A stretch of DNA of 64,000 nt, taken from positions 3,249,665 to 3,313,664 of the forward strand of contig NZ_CP021850.1 in NCBI RefSeq assembly GCF_002896855.1, given 5' to 3'. Position 1 is the stretch's first letter. Each line of letters begins with the position of its first letter. Below the pieces are notes generated by a model, which did no database searches, was not told where the DNA came from, and saw only the letters and a list, made by a program, of their open reading frames with translations. Source of the stretch: Clostridium thermosuccinogenes (GTDB lineage: Bacteria; Bacillota; Clostridia; Acetivibrionales; DSM-5807). The position numbers and the translations under genes were made by a program. Shown here piece after piece: positions 28,249 through 39,325 of this stretch.

Positions 28249-30313
28249 GGTATGACACCTCCTTCAGAATGGAGTTTACAAACTCAGCGCCCTGGTCCCA
28301 GAGCATATATATTATGGAAAAAGCCAGCACGGCGATGAACATGAAGAAAACTGAAAGAAAAATATTTTTTACCACATCCCGGATTTCGTACCCGTGTATC
28401 TCCTTAAGGCCAATAAAAAGCAGGATTCCGCTCCACACCCATATTATAACTGTCAAAAAATCTATAATGAACCTCTCATTCAGCGTAAGCACATATGTTA
28501 AGGCAATTACAACAGGCATGAACATTATGAATGGGGCAAAGGAATACGCAGTAGCTATATAAACGTCCTTGAGCCTGCCTTCGCCTTCATTTATCGAGCT
28601 GACCATGTAGTTTCCGGCCACCCACAAAGCACAAGGGACAAAAAAGAGCAATACGATGTAAGTATAGGAAGTATCCCGGGCATCATGGAAATTGAAAAGG
28701 AATCCGCGGAACAGATAGTCGGCTATAAACACCAGCAGAGCAATAAAATATATAATCGTAGCCGACAGCACCGAGCCTTTCTGATCTTTTCTGACATAAT
28801 AGAAACTGTCTATAGGATGCCTGATGAAATTCTTTAGATAGAGGACATCGGCAACAATCTTGCTATCCAGCACCCTTTTTATTGATCCCTTTGCAGGGGT
28901 CAAAATCCCATATCTCCGGTCATAGTAGCCAAGAAGCCTTAAAGCTAGCCTTATCAAAACCAGAGCAATCAGTATATATCCGAGATTTTCCTGGAGCCAT
29001 AAGTTCCTTATCTCCCAATATGCTTCGGAATAGTCAGCGCGGTTTTGGGCAATCTTGAAATGCTTCGCTGCAGCCTCATAATTTCCGGCTTGAAAATAGC
29101 CTTTTCCCATGCCATCATGGGCAATTTGGGATATGCCGCTAAGGCGAAGTATCTCCTGCCATATTCTGTGGCTTTCGGAATACTCTCCTTTTTCAAAAAG
29201 ATCAACAGCCCTATGCATCATTCCTGCAAAAGCGGTAGGATAAAACACCTGCACCATGCCCCGTTCCCGGTCGAGCACATATACAAAATCATTTTCATCG
29301 ACGGCAATGCCGGATGCCACGGTGAAAAGCCCGTTTCTCTCGGTGGAAATAGCCCTGCCCCCGAAAGAGAAAATCAGGCTGCCGGCAGAATCATATTCAT
29401 ATATGAGCCCGGTCTCGCTCACCGCATAAATCTGTCCGTACCTTCCCACTGCTATGTCGACGAAATTCTCTTCATCCATCATATTCCCCGATTCAAAAAG
29501 TATATTCTCCCCCGAGACATTGTGTTTTTTAACGGCATCCCCTTTTATGGACTGGGTTATGCTGTATATCATCCCTTTATTGTCAATAGCGATATTATGA
29601 AAGGTTTTAGGTATGCGGTTAAACAATTTAGCCTTTTGCTCCTCGGTGAAGAAAATATCCTGAAGAACCTCCAGCAGCGATACATTTGTCCTGTTGACCC
29701 CAAAATAGCCCAGAAATTCCCCCTTTTTGCCCAGCTGGATAATACCGTCAAAAGAGCCTTCACCCACTATATAAAGGTTTCCTCCTTTATCCGTCAGCAC
29801 CTTTCTTGGCTTGAAGTTAGTAGTCTTGCCAAAAATAGGGGAATCCGGCCGCTCGTACCATCGAAGCACATCCCCGTCCGGCGAAAACAATGCTACTTTT
29901 TCAAGACCAGAGTCGGCAACGAATATTCTGCCTTCCCCGTCGGCAAACACTCCGGTAGGAGAGCTCAGCAAGCCTTCACCCACAAACTCTACGGAGCCGG
30001 TGGTTCTGTCCATTACCACAATACGCCTGCCTCCTGTATCGGCTACATATATTCTGTTTTTATCTATAAAAATATCCTCCGGCTTTTGCATACCGATATC
30101 CTTAAGCAGTATACCTCCCGCCAGATACGCATCCTGCGTCCGCATCCACCGGCCGTCCACCGATAAGGTATAGGTATATGCCGTTGCATTCTGGGCTGCA
30201 GCATTTATGGGCATGATCCCCAACGCCAAAAAAAGAATTATTAACAGTTTCAGGCCTTTCCTAATGGCAGACCGCATAATTTTCAACAAACCTCCTCCTG
30301 CCTTTTGCATCAC
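28238..30313 (-). CDS. NHL beta-propeller - TPR - YIP1-type membrane protein
   Basis: 691 residues. Order: signal/anchor (about 20-41), NHL propeller (about 55-365; for example [21 protein letters not shown], read here as blades IYVADTGG and [11 protein letters not shown]), a TPR-like helical segment (about 370-440, [15 protein letters not shown] and [18 protein letters not shown]), then a YIP1-like domain with several membrane helices (about 445-685). GTG 30313 overlaps the preceding permease stop; a TTG behind GGAGGAGG is a possible later start. It sits with DUF5696 between two permease pairs and may sense or hold the glycan at the membrane. Function is unknown. Confidence 0.75.
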   Translation of the reverse strand: MMQKAGGGLLKIMRSAIRKGLKLLIILFLALGIMPINAAAQNATAYTYTLSVDGRWMRTQDAYLAGGILLKDIGMQKPEDIFIDKNRIYVADTGGRRIVVMDRTTGSVEFVGEGLLSSPTGVFADGEGRIFVADSGLEKVALFSPDGDVLRWYERPDSPIFGKTTNFKPRKVLTDKGGNLYIVGEGSFDGIIQLGKKGEFLGYFGVNRTNVSLLEVLQDIFFTEEQKAKLFNRIPKTFHNIAIDNKGMIYSITQSIKGDAVKKHNVSGENILFESGNMMDEENFVDIAVGRYGQIYAVSETGLIYEYDSAGSLIFSFGGRAISTERNGLFTVASGIAVDENDFVYVLDRERGMVQVFYPTAFAGMMHRAVDLFEKGEYSESHRIWQEILRLSGISQIAHDGMGKGYFQAGNYEAAAKHFKIAQNRADYSEAYWEIRNLWLQENLGYILIALVLIRLALRLLGYYDRRYGILTPAKGSIKRVLDSKIVADVLYLKNFIRHPIDSFYYVRKDQKGSVLSATIIYFIALLVFIADYLFRGFLFNFHDARDTSYTYIVLLFFVPCALWVAGNYMVSSINEGEGRLKDVYIATAYSFAPFIMFMPVVIALTYVLTLNERFIIDFLTVIIWVWSGILLFIGLKEIHGYEIRDVVKNIFLSVFFMFIAVLAFSIIYMLWDQGAEFVNSILKEVSYRVA

Positions 30314-31185
30314 TTGATCCCGGAATGGGCCATGGTACTCATGACTTTTGACTGCAGTATTATGAAAAGAATCAGATTGGGCAGAAACATAATCATAGAA
30401 GCTGCTGCTGCCATTCCCTGGCCGGCCACCGTGTTTCCGGTAGTGGATGTCAGAGTTGACATAAAAAATGCGAAAGTTTTCAGTGATTCATCATTAATGA
30501 ACAGGGATGAGGATTCCGTACTGTTCCATGCTGTCTGAAAAGACAAAATAGCTACCGTTGACAATGCCGGCCTTATTATCGGCATAACTATCCTTATCAA
30601 TATATAGTAGTCGCTAGCCCCGTCAATCCGCGCAGCTTCAATCAAGGCATCCGGAACCTGGTCTATAAATTGCTTGACCAGGAACAGCCCTACCGGCATG
30701 GCCAGCAAAGGCAATATGTGGGCAAAGAAATTGTCAATAAGGCCAAGACCGACCACGACAAGATACCTCGGTATGATTACAGCTACCGGGACAAACATGA
30801 GAGCCAATGTATTTATGGAAAATATGACATCCCTGCCTTTAAAATTCTTCTTTGAAAGAACGTACCCTGCAGCCGCTGAAATCCATATAATAAGCATCAC
30901 CACCATCAAGGTTGAAATTATGCTGTTGAACAGATATCTGGAAACCGGCACACCGGATGAACCTGCCGCATAAAACAATGAGACGAAGTTCTTGAGGGTC
31001 GGGCGGGATGTTACAAACCTGGGTGGATAGGCAAACAGCTCATCAAAGGGTTTGAAGGCATGGAAAAATATATATACTATCGGAAGCAGCATAAATGCGG
31101 AAATCGGCAAAAGAACCGCATAAAACTTCAATTGGCTTTTATGAAACCTGGAGGGATTGATACCCCTTCCTTTTAAACCGGCCAT
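30310..31185 (-). CDS. Carbohydrate ABC transporter permease (MalG type)
   Basis: 291 residues, six helices, EAA loop [21 protein letters not shown] near residue 190 ([10 protein letters not shown] then IRIVMP). Follows its partner permease by 12 bp and overlaps the NHL-YIP1 gene by 4 bp. Second permease pair of the operon; it probably serves the fused binding protein upstream. Confidence 0.93.
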   Translation of the reverse strand: MAGLKGRGINPSRFHKSQLKFYAVLLPISAFMLLPIVYIFFHAFKPFDELFAYPPRFVTSRPTLKNFVSLFYAAGSSGVPVSRYLFNSIISTLMVVMLIIWISAAAGYVLSKKNFKGRDVIFSINTLALMFVPVAVIIPRYLVVVGLGLIDNFFAHILPLLAMPVGLFLVKQFIDQVPDALIEAARIDGASDYYILIRIVMPIIRPALSTVAILSFQTAWNSTESSSLFINDESLKTFAFFMSTLTSTTGNTVAGQGMAAAASMIMFLPNLILFIILQSKVMSTMAHSGIK

Positions 31186-31197
31186 GGCAGCACCCCC

Positions 31198-32094
31198 TTA
31201 TCCTTCACTGAACAGTTTCCAGGAAACCCTGGATGATCCCCATATTATAAGCAGCAGAGCCACCGATACGGCTGCAGCATATCCCATCTCGTACCTGATA
31301 AAGCCATAATCCTCAATATGGTTTACAATCAATTGCCCTGCATATTGGGGCGTCGGATTTGACCCTGAAAGAGCCACTCCTATGCCTCCGCTGCTGAACG
31401 TGTTCACAATTGCCATAACCGCGCCAAACAGCATCTGGGGCTTCATGGACGGGATGGTGACATATATGATTTCCTGCAGCCGGTTTCTGACACCATCAAT
31501 ATAGGCTGCCTCATAGAGCTCCTCGTTTACATTCAGCACCCCGGACAGCATGGCGAGAAATCCAACACCCATGCTGCTCCACAATGCTACTATCAGCATT
31601 ATGGTCATAAGGTATTTGGGAGACTGGAGCCACTGCACCGGTTCGCTCACAATCCCCGCCCGCATGAGCAGGCTATTGAAGTATCCCACCTCATCTCCGC
31701 TGAATATGACACTCCATACCGTAGACATTATCACGCCGGACGTCATGGAAGGCGAGTAAATTATTATGGCCAGTACCGTCCTCGGCCCTTTGGTAATCTG
31801 GGCCAGCATCCAGGCAAGGATGAAGGAAAGAACATATCCCCCCGGACCTACTATCACCGCATATTTTATGGTATTGGGCAGTACCTTCTGCATGAAAACC
31901 GAATCCTGCGTAATCAGCGTGATATAATTCTTTAGTCCGGTTGGCTCCGGAAACTGTATGGTGTTGAAGTATGTGAAAGAAAGGGCTATTGCTGCGGCCA
32001 CCGGTATGACTATAAATATGAGAAACATAGCAATGTAAGGCGATAATAGTATCCAGTGGGACTGATTATTTAAAAATTCCCTTATCCTGTTCAT
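31198..32094 (-). CDS. Carbohydrate ABC transporter permease (MalF type)
   Basis: 298 residues, six helices, EAA loop [20 protein letters not shown] near residue 197; the usual Gly-Ala of IDGA is replaced by GV. ATG overlaps the binding-protein stop (ATGA). Works with the permease at 30310-31185. Confidence 0.93.
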   Translation of the reverse strand: MNRIREFLNNQSHWILLSPYIAMFLIFIVIPVAAAIALSFTYFNTIQFPEPTGLKNYITLITQDSVFMQKVLPNTIKYAVIVGPGGYVLSFILAWMLAQITKGPRTVLAIIIYSPSMTSGVIMSTVWSVIFSGDEVGYFNSLLMRAGIVSEPVQWLQSPKYLMTIMLIVALWSSMGVGFLAMLSGVLNVNEELYEAAYIDGVRNRLQEIIYVTIPSMKPQMLFGAVMAIVNTFSSGGIGVALSGSNPTPQYAGQLIVNHIEDYGFIRYEMGYAAAVSVALLLIIWGSSRVSWKLFSEG

Positions 32095-34979
32095 TCAGCT
32101 TCCTTCACCTTCTTTCTGATATCATCCCCGTCAGGTATGGCATATTCTCTGACCACCCTGCCATCCTTTATGTATCCAAACTCCTCAAGCTTGCGTTCCA
32201 TTTCGCGATTGGCCACCAGGGCCGCCTTATCAACTGATGCCCTGAGGCTTCTGCCGTTCATAACAACGTCTGTCCAGGCATTGCTGATTTCCCTCTCCAC
32301 CATATAACCGGCGGGGTGCCTCGGCATTTCCTTTATCCATTTCCATTGCTCCAGGATAACCTCTTTATGCTTTTCCGGTATGGGCAGATCTTGGAAAGCC
32401 TCCATGTTGGCAGTATTCCACATATATTCAGGTCCGAATTTGGTCTGCATGGTATAGGCAAACTCCAGCTGGACATCCTTCGACAGCCACCATTTAAGAA
32501 ACTTCCATGAATCTTCATGCCTGCTGCTGTTTGAAAATATAATGTCGGAACGGTCCACTGCCGCCTGGTAGCGGACTATATCACCCTTTTCATCCTTCAC
32601 CCCCGGAGACGGAGCTATATCCCACTGTCCGGCAATTTCAGGCGCCGCATTCATGAGAGCAACATAGTTGCCGAAATTTGCTATTCCTATAGGCATGGTT
32701 CCATATCTGAAATTGTTGTAAAAGCTAGGGGCATTCTGAGCCACGCTATATATGCTGAAGAGCTCGGTCATCAACTCAAATCCTTTGATGGATTCCTGAC
32801 TGTTTATTGCAGTCCTTAGCCCGTCAGGGCTGTATATGCTTCCTCCATTTTGGAAAATGAAAGGGGATGTCGTATAGAAGGGCTTGAGCCCCGACCATCC
32901 TGCCATAGTAACATAAAAATTCATTGAATGCCTTTTAAGCTCAGGCATTATCTCCTTTACGTCCTCCCAGGTCTGGGGTATGGAAATTCCCAACTTCTGG
33001 AGTATGTCCTTCCTGTAAGCCAGCACAAAGAAGTCCTGCGTTTCCGCAACTCCATATATTTTGCCATCTACATAGAAGGGCACCAGGGTCTCAAGGTTGT
33101 ATTCCCGCCCCACGTATGGCAGAAAATCATCAAATTCCGTCAAATCTTTGACAGCACCCCGGATTGCCAGCTCATAAGGTATATGAGCGCTTATCCCCAA
33201 AGCCGCGTCGGGATTCGTTCTGGACGCGCCGGCCAAAATCAATTTCTGCTCGTTTGGCATGACCGAAAGCTTTACTTTTATTCCGCTTTCCGGCGTAAAG
33301 TCCCTATCGATCATCTGCTGCATAGTTTCCACAAGCTGTATCGGGCGATTTACCCAGACTGAAAGCTCATTTTCATTTTTACCGGAGGATACGGCGTAGC
33401 TGCGGCTGCTTTTCAAAAATGACCTGGCAAACGCCTTTATACCTTCCCAGATTTTTGCTAAAAAACCCACATTGGCTGAAGGCAGCTTCTCTCCGGAAAA
33501 AATGTATATCCTGTCCAAGCTCAAAGGCTGTTCGGAGAGTTCAACCAGCAAATCCGCCAGGAGTTGAGCTGCCGATCCCGAGCCTTCGCTGAACTTGGAA
33601 AGCCTTGAGGGAATTTTTTTGGGCTCCTTGGACAAATCCCGGAGATTTTTTGCCGCCAGCTGGATGTTCAAGGCAAAGGCCGGTTTGCTCCCGCTTATTT
33701 TCCAAAGTTCGTCATACACCTCATCCAGCCGGTTTGCCCATTCTTCAAGTTTATTTTCCACATCGGGCATATACTGTTTGATATCCCATGTCCTGCCGGA
33801 ATCTTGACTGCTCCCGGACAGTTTTCTAATATCCGTGCCGGTATCATTGATCTCCTCAATTATCGCGCGGATGGTATCCACAGCCTCTTTGACCGGCCTT
33901 GCATCAGCCTCCATGGCAATTGTGTGCTTCCCGCTGTCCAGCCACACTTTTAAGGGCTCCTTTCCAGATTTCATCAGCACATTGTTCTCGTAATCCATAC
34001 CCGTATATCTGAAAGGATAGCACCTTGCTTCTTCAAAAGGCAGGCAGCCGTCTATTTCGATGTTCCTGAAAACAGGCATGCCCTCCTTGTAACCTTGAGC
34101 ATATCTGAACCCTATGGAATAAAAGCCGGGGGTTTTTACTTCAAACTCCCATAATATTTTTTGCCCTGCCTCCCTCCAGGAATAACCGTCTATAACATTT
34201 AAAAGGCGGCTATCACTTTTATAGGGATAGAGGGCCGGGTTTTGGTCATTGGCCGGTCTTACAAAGGAATCGGATTTCATCGCATAATCTTCCGCCTCTA
34301 TTATTACCATCCCGCTTCCTTCGGTCTTTCCTGCATATGTTTCCAGATACTCGCCATATCCGGGTGTTTCCAGTTCTGATACCAGATATATAGCCTTCAG
34401 TATGATGGGCTGGGTATTGTTTTTTAAAACAAACCTGGTCTTTCCTGCCGCGAGTTTTATAGACACAGGAGATTTGTCAAGATCGGCATATGCCTTTACA
34501 TATTCCAGATGGCTCCCCTCCACCATCACCTGTCGGGGAATCACCTCGTTTCCATACCTGTCCTTCGCATAAGTTTTGGATTCATCACTCCAAAGCGCAG
34601 GTATGCAGGCCAGGATATCTCCTCCCTCCCAGTGGATGGAAACAGTATTTTTCAATACTTTCCCGGTCTCCAGACGGTACTCCAGCACGAGATTGTAGCC
34701 GCCTTCCCGGGGAGCATCCAACGTAAACTCGACGGCACCATCCACCGGCAGCAGCAATCCTTCTTCGGTCATCTGCACACCGCTTCCTAAAACCGGTGTG
34801 AACCCTGACAATTCCACCTTCCCCACTACAGAGGAAGGTTCCAATCCAATCCAGCGGCTCACCGCATCAAGCCTGTCCTCCCATGCTGTCTCGGCGCCCA
34901 TAGTTGCACTGGGAAAGGCATATATCAAGACACTAAACACTAAAAGACCCGATAACAATTTCCTGGTAAATCCTTTCAC
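32091..34979 (-). CDS. Extracellular solute-binding protein fused to N-terminal glycan-binding-like domains
   Basis: About 962 residues, twice the usual solute-binding protein length. GTG 34979 (GAGGT 7-8 nt upstream) gives a clean signal peptide ending ATMGA-E; the frame is open to an ATG at 35045. Residues about 30-360 hold two beta-rich modules resembling carbohydrate-binding domains (for example [18 protein letters not shown]), about 370-530 a helical linker, and about 535-960 a family 1 binding domain ([33 protein letters not shown]). There is no lipobox cysteine. The fusion could keep a long polymer end near the importer (inference). Confidence 0.83.
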   Translation of the reverse strand: MKGFTRKLLSGLLVFSVLIYAFPSATMGAETAWEDRLDAVSRWIGLEPSSVVGKVELSGFTPVLGSGVQMTEEGLLLPVDGAVEFTLDAPREGGYNLVLEYRLETGKVLKNTVSIHWEGGDILACIPALWSDESKTYAKDRYGNEVIPRQVMVEGSHLEYVKAYADLDKSPVSIKLAAGKTRFVLKNNTQPIILKAIYLVSELETPGYGEYLETYAGKTEGSGMVIIEAEDYAMKSDSFVRPANDQNPALYPYKSDSRLLNVIDGYSWREAGQKILWEFEVKTPGFYSIGFRYAQGYKEGMPVFRNIEIDGCLPFEEARCYPFRYTGMDYENNVLMKSGKEPLKVWLDSGKHTIAMEADARPVKEAVDTIRAIIEEINDTGTDIRKLSGSSQDSGRTWDIKQYMPDVENKLEEWANRLDEVYDELWKISGSKPAFALNIQLAAKNLRDLSKEPKKIPSRLSKFSEGSGSAAQLLADLLVELSEQPLSLDRIYIFSGEKLPSANVGFLAKIWEGIKAFARSFLKSSRSYAVSSGKNENELSVWVNRPIQLVETMQQMIDRDFTPESGIKVKLSVMPNEQKLILAGASRTNPDAALGISAHIPYELAIRGAVKDLTEFDDFLPYVGREYNLETLVPFYVDGKIYGVAETQDFFVLAYRKDILQKLGISIPQTWEDVKEIMPELKRHSMNFYVTMAGWSGLKPFYTTSPFIFQNGGSIYSPDGLRTAINSQESIKGFELMTELFSIYSVAQNAPSFYNNFRYGTMPIGIANFGNYVALMNAAPEIAGQWDIAPSPGVKDEKGDIVRYQAAVDRSDIIFSNSSRHEDSWKFLKWWLSKDVQLEFAYTMQTKFGPEYMWNTANMEAFQDLPIPEKHKEVILEQWKWIKEMPRHPAGYMVEREISNAWTDVVMNGRSLRASVDKAALVANREMERKLEEFGYIKDGRVVREYAIPDGDDIRKKVKEAE

Positions 34980-35109
34980 GGCCATTACCTCACAAATACT
35001 AACAAGTTTGCAAATCAAGGCATTATAAGCAAGGATAAGGAGCATGGCTTCCCACCATTTTAAAGCTCCTTATTCCTATTCTCAAAGAGCCGGATATGAT
35101 TAGGCTCTA

Positions 35110-36561
35110 TTATTTGCTTTGACTTTTCAATTCCTGTTCAATCTTCTTCCTCAACTCGGAAAAGTTCTTCTGAACCTCCTGCAATTGCTTTTCGAATTCC
35201 GACCTTGCCTCACTCAGAGCTTCATTTGCTTTATCTTCCAGCTCTGCGGCCACAGCCGAGGCCTGAACCTTATTCTGCCTTATTTCCTCATTCTTCGGTA
35301 ATATTATCTCATTCCATACCTTATCCCATCCCGGTACAAATTTATAGAAATCTCCCCGGAATGTTTTGTCTATGTTTTTATACAGGTATTTTACACCCTC
35401 CGGCACGATTTCAATGGCTTCAAAGGCCTTTACGACATCAGGATGGGTAGTCGCAGGGATATAATAGTCCGGAGCCGGATTGCCATCGGCATCCACAAGG
35501 TTCTTGTATATGTCAAACCTTGTAAGAGTACCATCCTTGCCATAGCTGATCCATTTCAAGAATTGGAAAGCCGCTTCCGGATATTTGGCATTGGACATCA
35601 TGAAAGCATGGTTGTAATGGACTGCCTGGCGATACCCCATCTCAGGATCCTTGGGCAGCGGATACATGTCAAACCTGTAATTCATAGTCTTGATCCAGCT
35701 CATATCCCATGTGCCGTGAAAACCCATGAGCACCTTGCTTTCCCTGAGGGCATCCGCATCTTTTCCGAATTTCTTCTGGTAGTCATCTTCCTTGCCTGCA
35801 TCTCTTAACTCCTGATTTTTTAAGTCATCTGAGACAAGACCCGGCACGGCCTTCAATTCCTTCTGCAAAGCCAATGCCTTTTCCCAGCTTCCTTCCGTAA
35901 ATTTGAATTTTCCCTCTTTTTGGTCAAAAGCGAGCTGAGCCAGGTTCTTGCTCATCACTCCGGCCATCATGACATCAAAGTCCCACAGATGGTTTATTCC
36001 GGAATACTTGTCCGTGGTCGCCTTCGTAGCATATTCCTTGAATTCGTCAACAGTCCATTCATAGGATGGTGCATCCATATTGAGCTGTTCCACTAGGTCG
36101 AGGTTTACCAGTACTGCGCTGAACTGGACATCATAAGGTACGGCATAGGTTTTATCCAAGAATTTGTAGCTGTCCATAGCCGATTTGGGCAAATACTCTG
36201 CTTCATCATCCTTTTTTAGGAACTCGTCCAACGGATAAAGCCAGCCCTGGGATATTGGATAATTCAGGTTTTCCCACCCCCAGGTCACATCCGGCAGGCT
36301 ATTGGATGCAGCCTGAGTTGTAAGGTAATCATTAAGGTTTCCTTCAAATCCGACTATTTCAACGCTTATGTTCGGATAAATCTGGTTGAAGCCTTCCACC
36401 ATTTTTTGTGCTCTTTCCACATCCCAGTTATAAGTTGCATATACTACAGTACCCGAAGTTTTGGTCGGATCAGCTTTGCTCCCGGAACAGCCTGTTGTCA
36501 AAAGCATCATGGCCATTACCGCCACCAGGACAAATGCTGCAATCTTTCTTGTGCTTTTCAT
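35110..36561 (-). CDS. Extracellular sugar-binding lipoprotein of ABC transporter
   Basis: 483 residues. Lipobox LTTGC with the lipidated Cys25; family 1 solute-binding fold with VVYATYNWDVERAQKMVEGFN at the start (quoted in part: VVYATYNWD) and FQFLKWISYG near the end. The last 60 residues form a charged coiled coil (ELEDKANEALSEARSEFEKQ), an unusual addition. First gene of the eight-gene operon; 64-130 bp separate it from the fused binding protein. Two binding proteins for two permease pairs fits two related glycans or sizes. Confidence 0.93.
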   Translation of the reverse strand: MKSTRKIAAFVLVAVMAMMLLTTGCSGSKADPTKTSGTVVYATYNWDVERAQKMVEGFNQIYPNISVEIVGFEGNLNDYLTTQAASNSLPDVTWGWENLNYPISQGWLYPLDEFLKKDDEAEYLPKSAMDSYKFLDKTYAVPYDVQFSAVLVNLDLVEQLNMDAPSYEWTVDEFKEYATKATTDKYSGINHLWDFDVMMAGVMSKNLAQLAFDQKEGKFKFTEGSWEKALALQKELKAVPGLVSDDLKNQELRDAGKEDDYQKKFGKDADALRESKVLMGFHGTWDMSWIKTMNYRFDMYPLPKDPEMGYRQAVHYNHAFMMSNAKYPEAAFQFLKWISYGKDGTLTRFDIYKNLVDADGNPAPDYYIPATTHPDVVKAFEAIEIVPEGVKYLYKNIDKTFRGDFYKFVPGWDKVWNEIILPKNEEIRQNKVQASAVAAELEDKANEALSEARSEFEKQLQEVQKNFSELRKKIEQELKSQSK

Positions 36562-36602
36562 TTTGGTACATCCCCCTCACAAGATTTATTTTTGGTATCT
36601 TC

Positions 36603-36657
36603 ATTATACAAAGGGAAAATTACGATTTAAGTATCATCATTTACGATTTGGTACCAT
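36603..36657 (-). promoter_or_regulatory. Promoter and direct-repeat operator between the sugar operon and GH30
   Basis: TATAAT on the minus strand at 36608-36603. Upstream of it are two direct repeats 21 bp apart: TTACGATTTAAGTATCAT (36620-36637) and TTACGATTTGGTACCAT (36641-36657). Two-turn spacing on one face of the helix is typical for AraC/response-regulator activators. They could also serve the divergent GH30 gene. Confidence 0.5.
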
Positions 36658-36731
36658 TTTTTATGACATTGCCGGAACACGCTTTACAGCAGTTTCATCA
36701 ATTCATATAATCAGAGTGGGAGTGGTGAAAT

Positions 36732-38255
36732 ATGGATAGAAAACACAATTCATTAATCTTGCGCATCATTGCCGGAGCTGTTCTGTTTCTTTCCTTCAGC
36801 GGAATTTTGTATATAAACAACATATTTCCAAATAAGAATACGGATAAAAAAGTGAACAGCGGTGCAAAAAGCGGAACAGAAGCAAATGAGGGGCATGAAA
36901 TAATAGGAAACGTCGACTGCTGGCTTACTACCACCAACCAGGCGAATCTTCTATCCCCCCAGGCTCCCATACTGCCGGGCGAGGAAATCCCGGCAGACGG
37001 AAACGGTATAATGCGCACCATCACAGTAAGCCCCGATGCAACTTACCAGATGATGGACGGCTTTGGAGCATCTTTCACAGACGCATCGGCATGGCTTGTT
37101 TACAACGAGCTGGATGAGCCATCGAGGAAGGACCTCATGACAAAGCTGTTCAGTTACGAAGATGGGATAGGTATTTCCTTTTTAAGGCAGCCCATGGGCG
37201 CCAGCGACTTTGCCCATAGGTTGTATACTTATGACGATGTGCCGGCAGGCACCGAGGATTATGAGCTTGAACATTTCTCAATAGAACATGACAGGCAGTA
37301 TATAATACCCTGCATAAAAGATGCTTTGGAGCTCAATCCCATGCTGAAGGTGATGGCATCCCCATGGAGCCCTCCGGCGTGGATGAAAACTTCCGGCCAT
37401 CTCATCGGAGGTTCTCTTCGAAAGGAAGCCTATGATGCCTATGCCCGGTATTTTGTAAAATTCATTAAGGCTTATGAGGAAGAAGGCATCCCCATCTACG
37501 CAGTTACACCGCAAAACGAGCCTCTGTACGTGCCTACCGAATATACGGGCATGAAAATGGAGCCCTATGCCCAGGCAGAGTTTATAAACAACCACCTGGG
37601 ACCGGAATTTGAAAAAAACGGCTTGAATACAAAGATCCTGGTCTATGATCACAACTGGGACAATGTGACCTACGCCATGGAGGTCCTCCAAAAAGCAGGC
37701 AAATACGTGGCAGGCTCAGCATGGCACTGCTATGGCGGAAGTCATGATGCCATGTCGGTAGTTTACAAGAAATTCCCGGACAAAGGAATATGGTTTACCG
37801 AAGCCTCCGGCGGGCAATGGGTTCCACCCTTCAATGACGCCTTTGCCGACCAGATGATGCATGTCATACGTTCCACCCGCAACTATTCAAAAACTGTAGC
37901 ATGGTGGAATATCGCCCTGGACCAGAATAACGGCCCCACGGTGCTCAAAAACAGCATATGCAGGGGTATAGTAACGATTGATACTTCCACCGGAGAGGTT
38001 ACCTACAATGTGGACTACTACACCCTGGGCCATATAAGCAAGTTTGTCAAGCCTGGAGCTTATAGGATTGACTCCGATAACTATATGAATGACGTGGAAT
38101 CCGTCGCCTTTAAAAATCCTGACGGTTCCATTGTACTGATCGTATCCAACCGCACTACCAAGGACAAGACCCTTGACGTAAAATACGGGAATTCGTCTTT
38201 CAGCTATAAGCTCCCCGGAAAAGCCGCGGCTACATTTAAATGGAAGGGTGAGTAA
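36732..38255 (+). CDS. Glycoside hydrolase family 30 (glucosylceramidase / beta-1,6-glucanase type)
   Basis: 507 residues. N-terminal membrane anchor or uncleaved signal (about 9-31), (beta/alpha)8 domain with acid/base Glu263 in TPQNEP and nucleophile Glu357 in WFTEAS, and the C-terminal beta domain closing the GH30 fold (IVLIVSNRTTKDKTL). FRQPMGASDF-like and SPWSPPAWMKT motifs match GH30 subfamilies that contain endo-beta-1,6-glucanases. Cell-surface enzyme, divergent from the import operon that would take up its products. Confidence 0.92.
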   Translation: MDRKHNSLILRIIAGAVLFLSFSGILYINNIFPNKNTDKKVNSGAKSGTEANEGHEIIGNVDCWLTTTNQANLLSPQAPILPGEEIPADGNGIMRTITVSPDATYQMMDGFGASFTDASAWLVYNELDEPSRKDLMTKLFSYEDGIGISFLRQPMGASDFAHRLYTYDDVPAGTEDYELEHFSIEHDRQYIIPCIKDALELNPMLKVMASPWSPPAWMKTSGHLIGGSLRKEAYDAYARYFVKFIKAYEEEGIPIYAVTPQNEPLYVPTEYTGMKMEPYAQAEFINNHLGPEFEKNGLNTKILVYDHNWDNVTYAMEVLQKAGKYVAGSAWHCYGGSHDAMSVVYKKFPDKGIWFTEASGGQWVPPFNDAFADQMMHVIRSTRNYSKTVAWWNIALDQNNGPTVLKNSICRGIVTIDTSTGEVTYNVDYYTLGHISKFVKPGAYRIDSDNYMNDVESVAFKNPDGSIVLIVSNRTTKDKTLDVKYGNSSFSYKLPGKAAATFKWKGE

Positions 38256-38525
38256 GGCTCAGCAGATAATAACATCTTCCGGATAATGATTTTCGACAGC
38301 TGATCAATAATAAGACAGACTATTTTTAAATTTACAATTGGCAGTCAATAAAGCTTACAGGCATGAAAATTGAATAATTATCTGCAGCAGAATACCCGCC
38401 AGATCCTCATTACGCTTTCATGAAGCTTGTACAAATATAAACGTCAAATTGGGTATTAAATCATCCATATTGCATAGCCTAAATATAATTCAAAATATTA
38501 AAGATAAAATAATTGATATATAAGC

Positions 38526-38570
38526 TTGACATATGACACCCTGTCATATAAAATAATGACAATGTGTCAT
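38526..38570 (+). promoter_or_regulatory. Promoter with twin palindromic operators upstream of the TetR-ABC operon
   Basis: TTGACA at 38526-38531, TAAAAT at 38549-38554 (17-bp spacer). Two palindromes of the same form flank and overlap it: ATGACA-CCC-TGTCAT (38533-38547) and ATGACA-ATG-TGTCAT (38556-38570), centres 23 bp apart. This is a clear autoregulatory site for the TetR protein encoded next. 38256-38525 after the GH30 gene shows nothing. Confidence 0.85.
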
Positions 38571-38695
38571 ATTTTTATGATGCATGATTTGCCAAGCTTA
38601 GGGAAGCATGCCGCGCATAGGCGACTAATAGAGCTAAAGGCCGGCAAAACGGGACTTACCATCCAGATTGCAGGATTCATGAAGGAGGGGATGGC

Positions 38696-39325
38696 TTGCC
38701 AAAAGAGACATTTTACAATCTGCCCCAGGAAAAAAGGGACAGGATTATAGCTGCAATAAAAAAAGAACTCGCCCGGGCGCCGTTTGAAGAAATATCCATC
38801 AACAAAATCATACAGGATGCTGGTATTTCCAGAGGCAGCTTCTATATGTATTTTGAAGACAAGAAGGATATGCTGCACTGCATTTTTTCCGATTTTCGTG
38901 ACAGACTTTTGGCAACGATTGAGGAAAGCGCTCGTCAAAATGACGGGGATTTATTCAGTATATTTTCGGATATACTCAAATTTACTGCAGAATTCGGTAC
39001 AAAAAAGGAAAATATCGACTTTTGCATGAATGTCTTTGCACGCCAAAGGCTTCAAAGCGATATCTTATTGAAGTTCGCAAACAGGAGGCGAAGAAGTGAT
39101 TTTTCTGACTGGTTCGGTCGGTATGCTAATACGAGAAAACTGAACCTGCACAAACCGGAGGATTTATACTCCATGATTGACATATTGGCCACCATCACCA
39201 AGAAAGCTATCGCAGATATCTTCCTGAGCATTGAAGATAAGGACAGTATTCTGGAAGAATATAATAACAAAATAAACATTTTAAAAAGAGGAATGTTAAA
39301 GGAGAGTAATAATGCTTGCACTTAA
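38696..39325 (+). CDS. TetR-family transcriptional regulator
   Basis: 209 residues with TTG start behind AAGGAGGGG; an ATG five bases earlier is in another frame. HTH at about 25-50 (ISINKIIQDAGISRGSFYMYF) is the classical TetR type; the rest is the helical ligand domain. It overlaps the downstream transporter gene by 14 bp. Predicted to repress itself and the transporter through the ATGACA-N3-TGTCAT sites. Confidence 0.92.
   Translation: MPKETFYNLPQEKRDRIIAAIKKELARAPFEEISINKIIQDAGISRGSFYMYFEDKKDMLHCIFSDFRDRLLATIEESARQNDGDLFSIFSDILKFTAEFGTKKENIDFCMNVFARQRLQSDILLKFANRRRRSDFSDWFGRYANTRKLNLHKPEDLYSMIDILATITKKAIADIFLSIEDKDSILEEYNNKINILKRGMLKESNNACT

Noticed and set aside
29045-30166. 373-codon plus-strand open frame
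   Set aside because: Lies wholly antisense to the NHL-TPR-YIP1 gene, has no ribosome binding site and no recognisable domain; the minus-strand protein is well supported.
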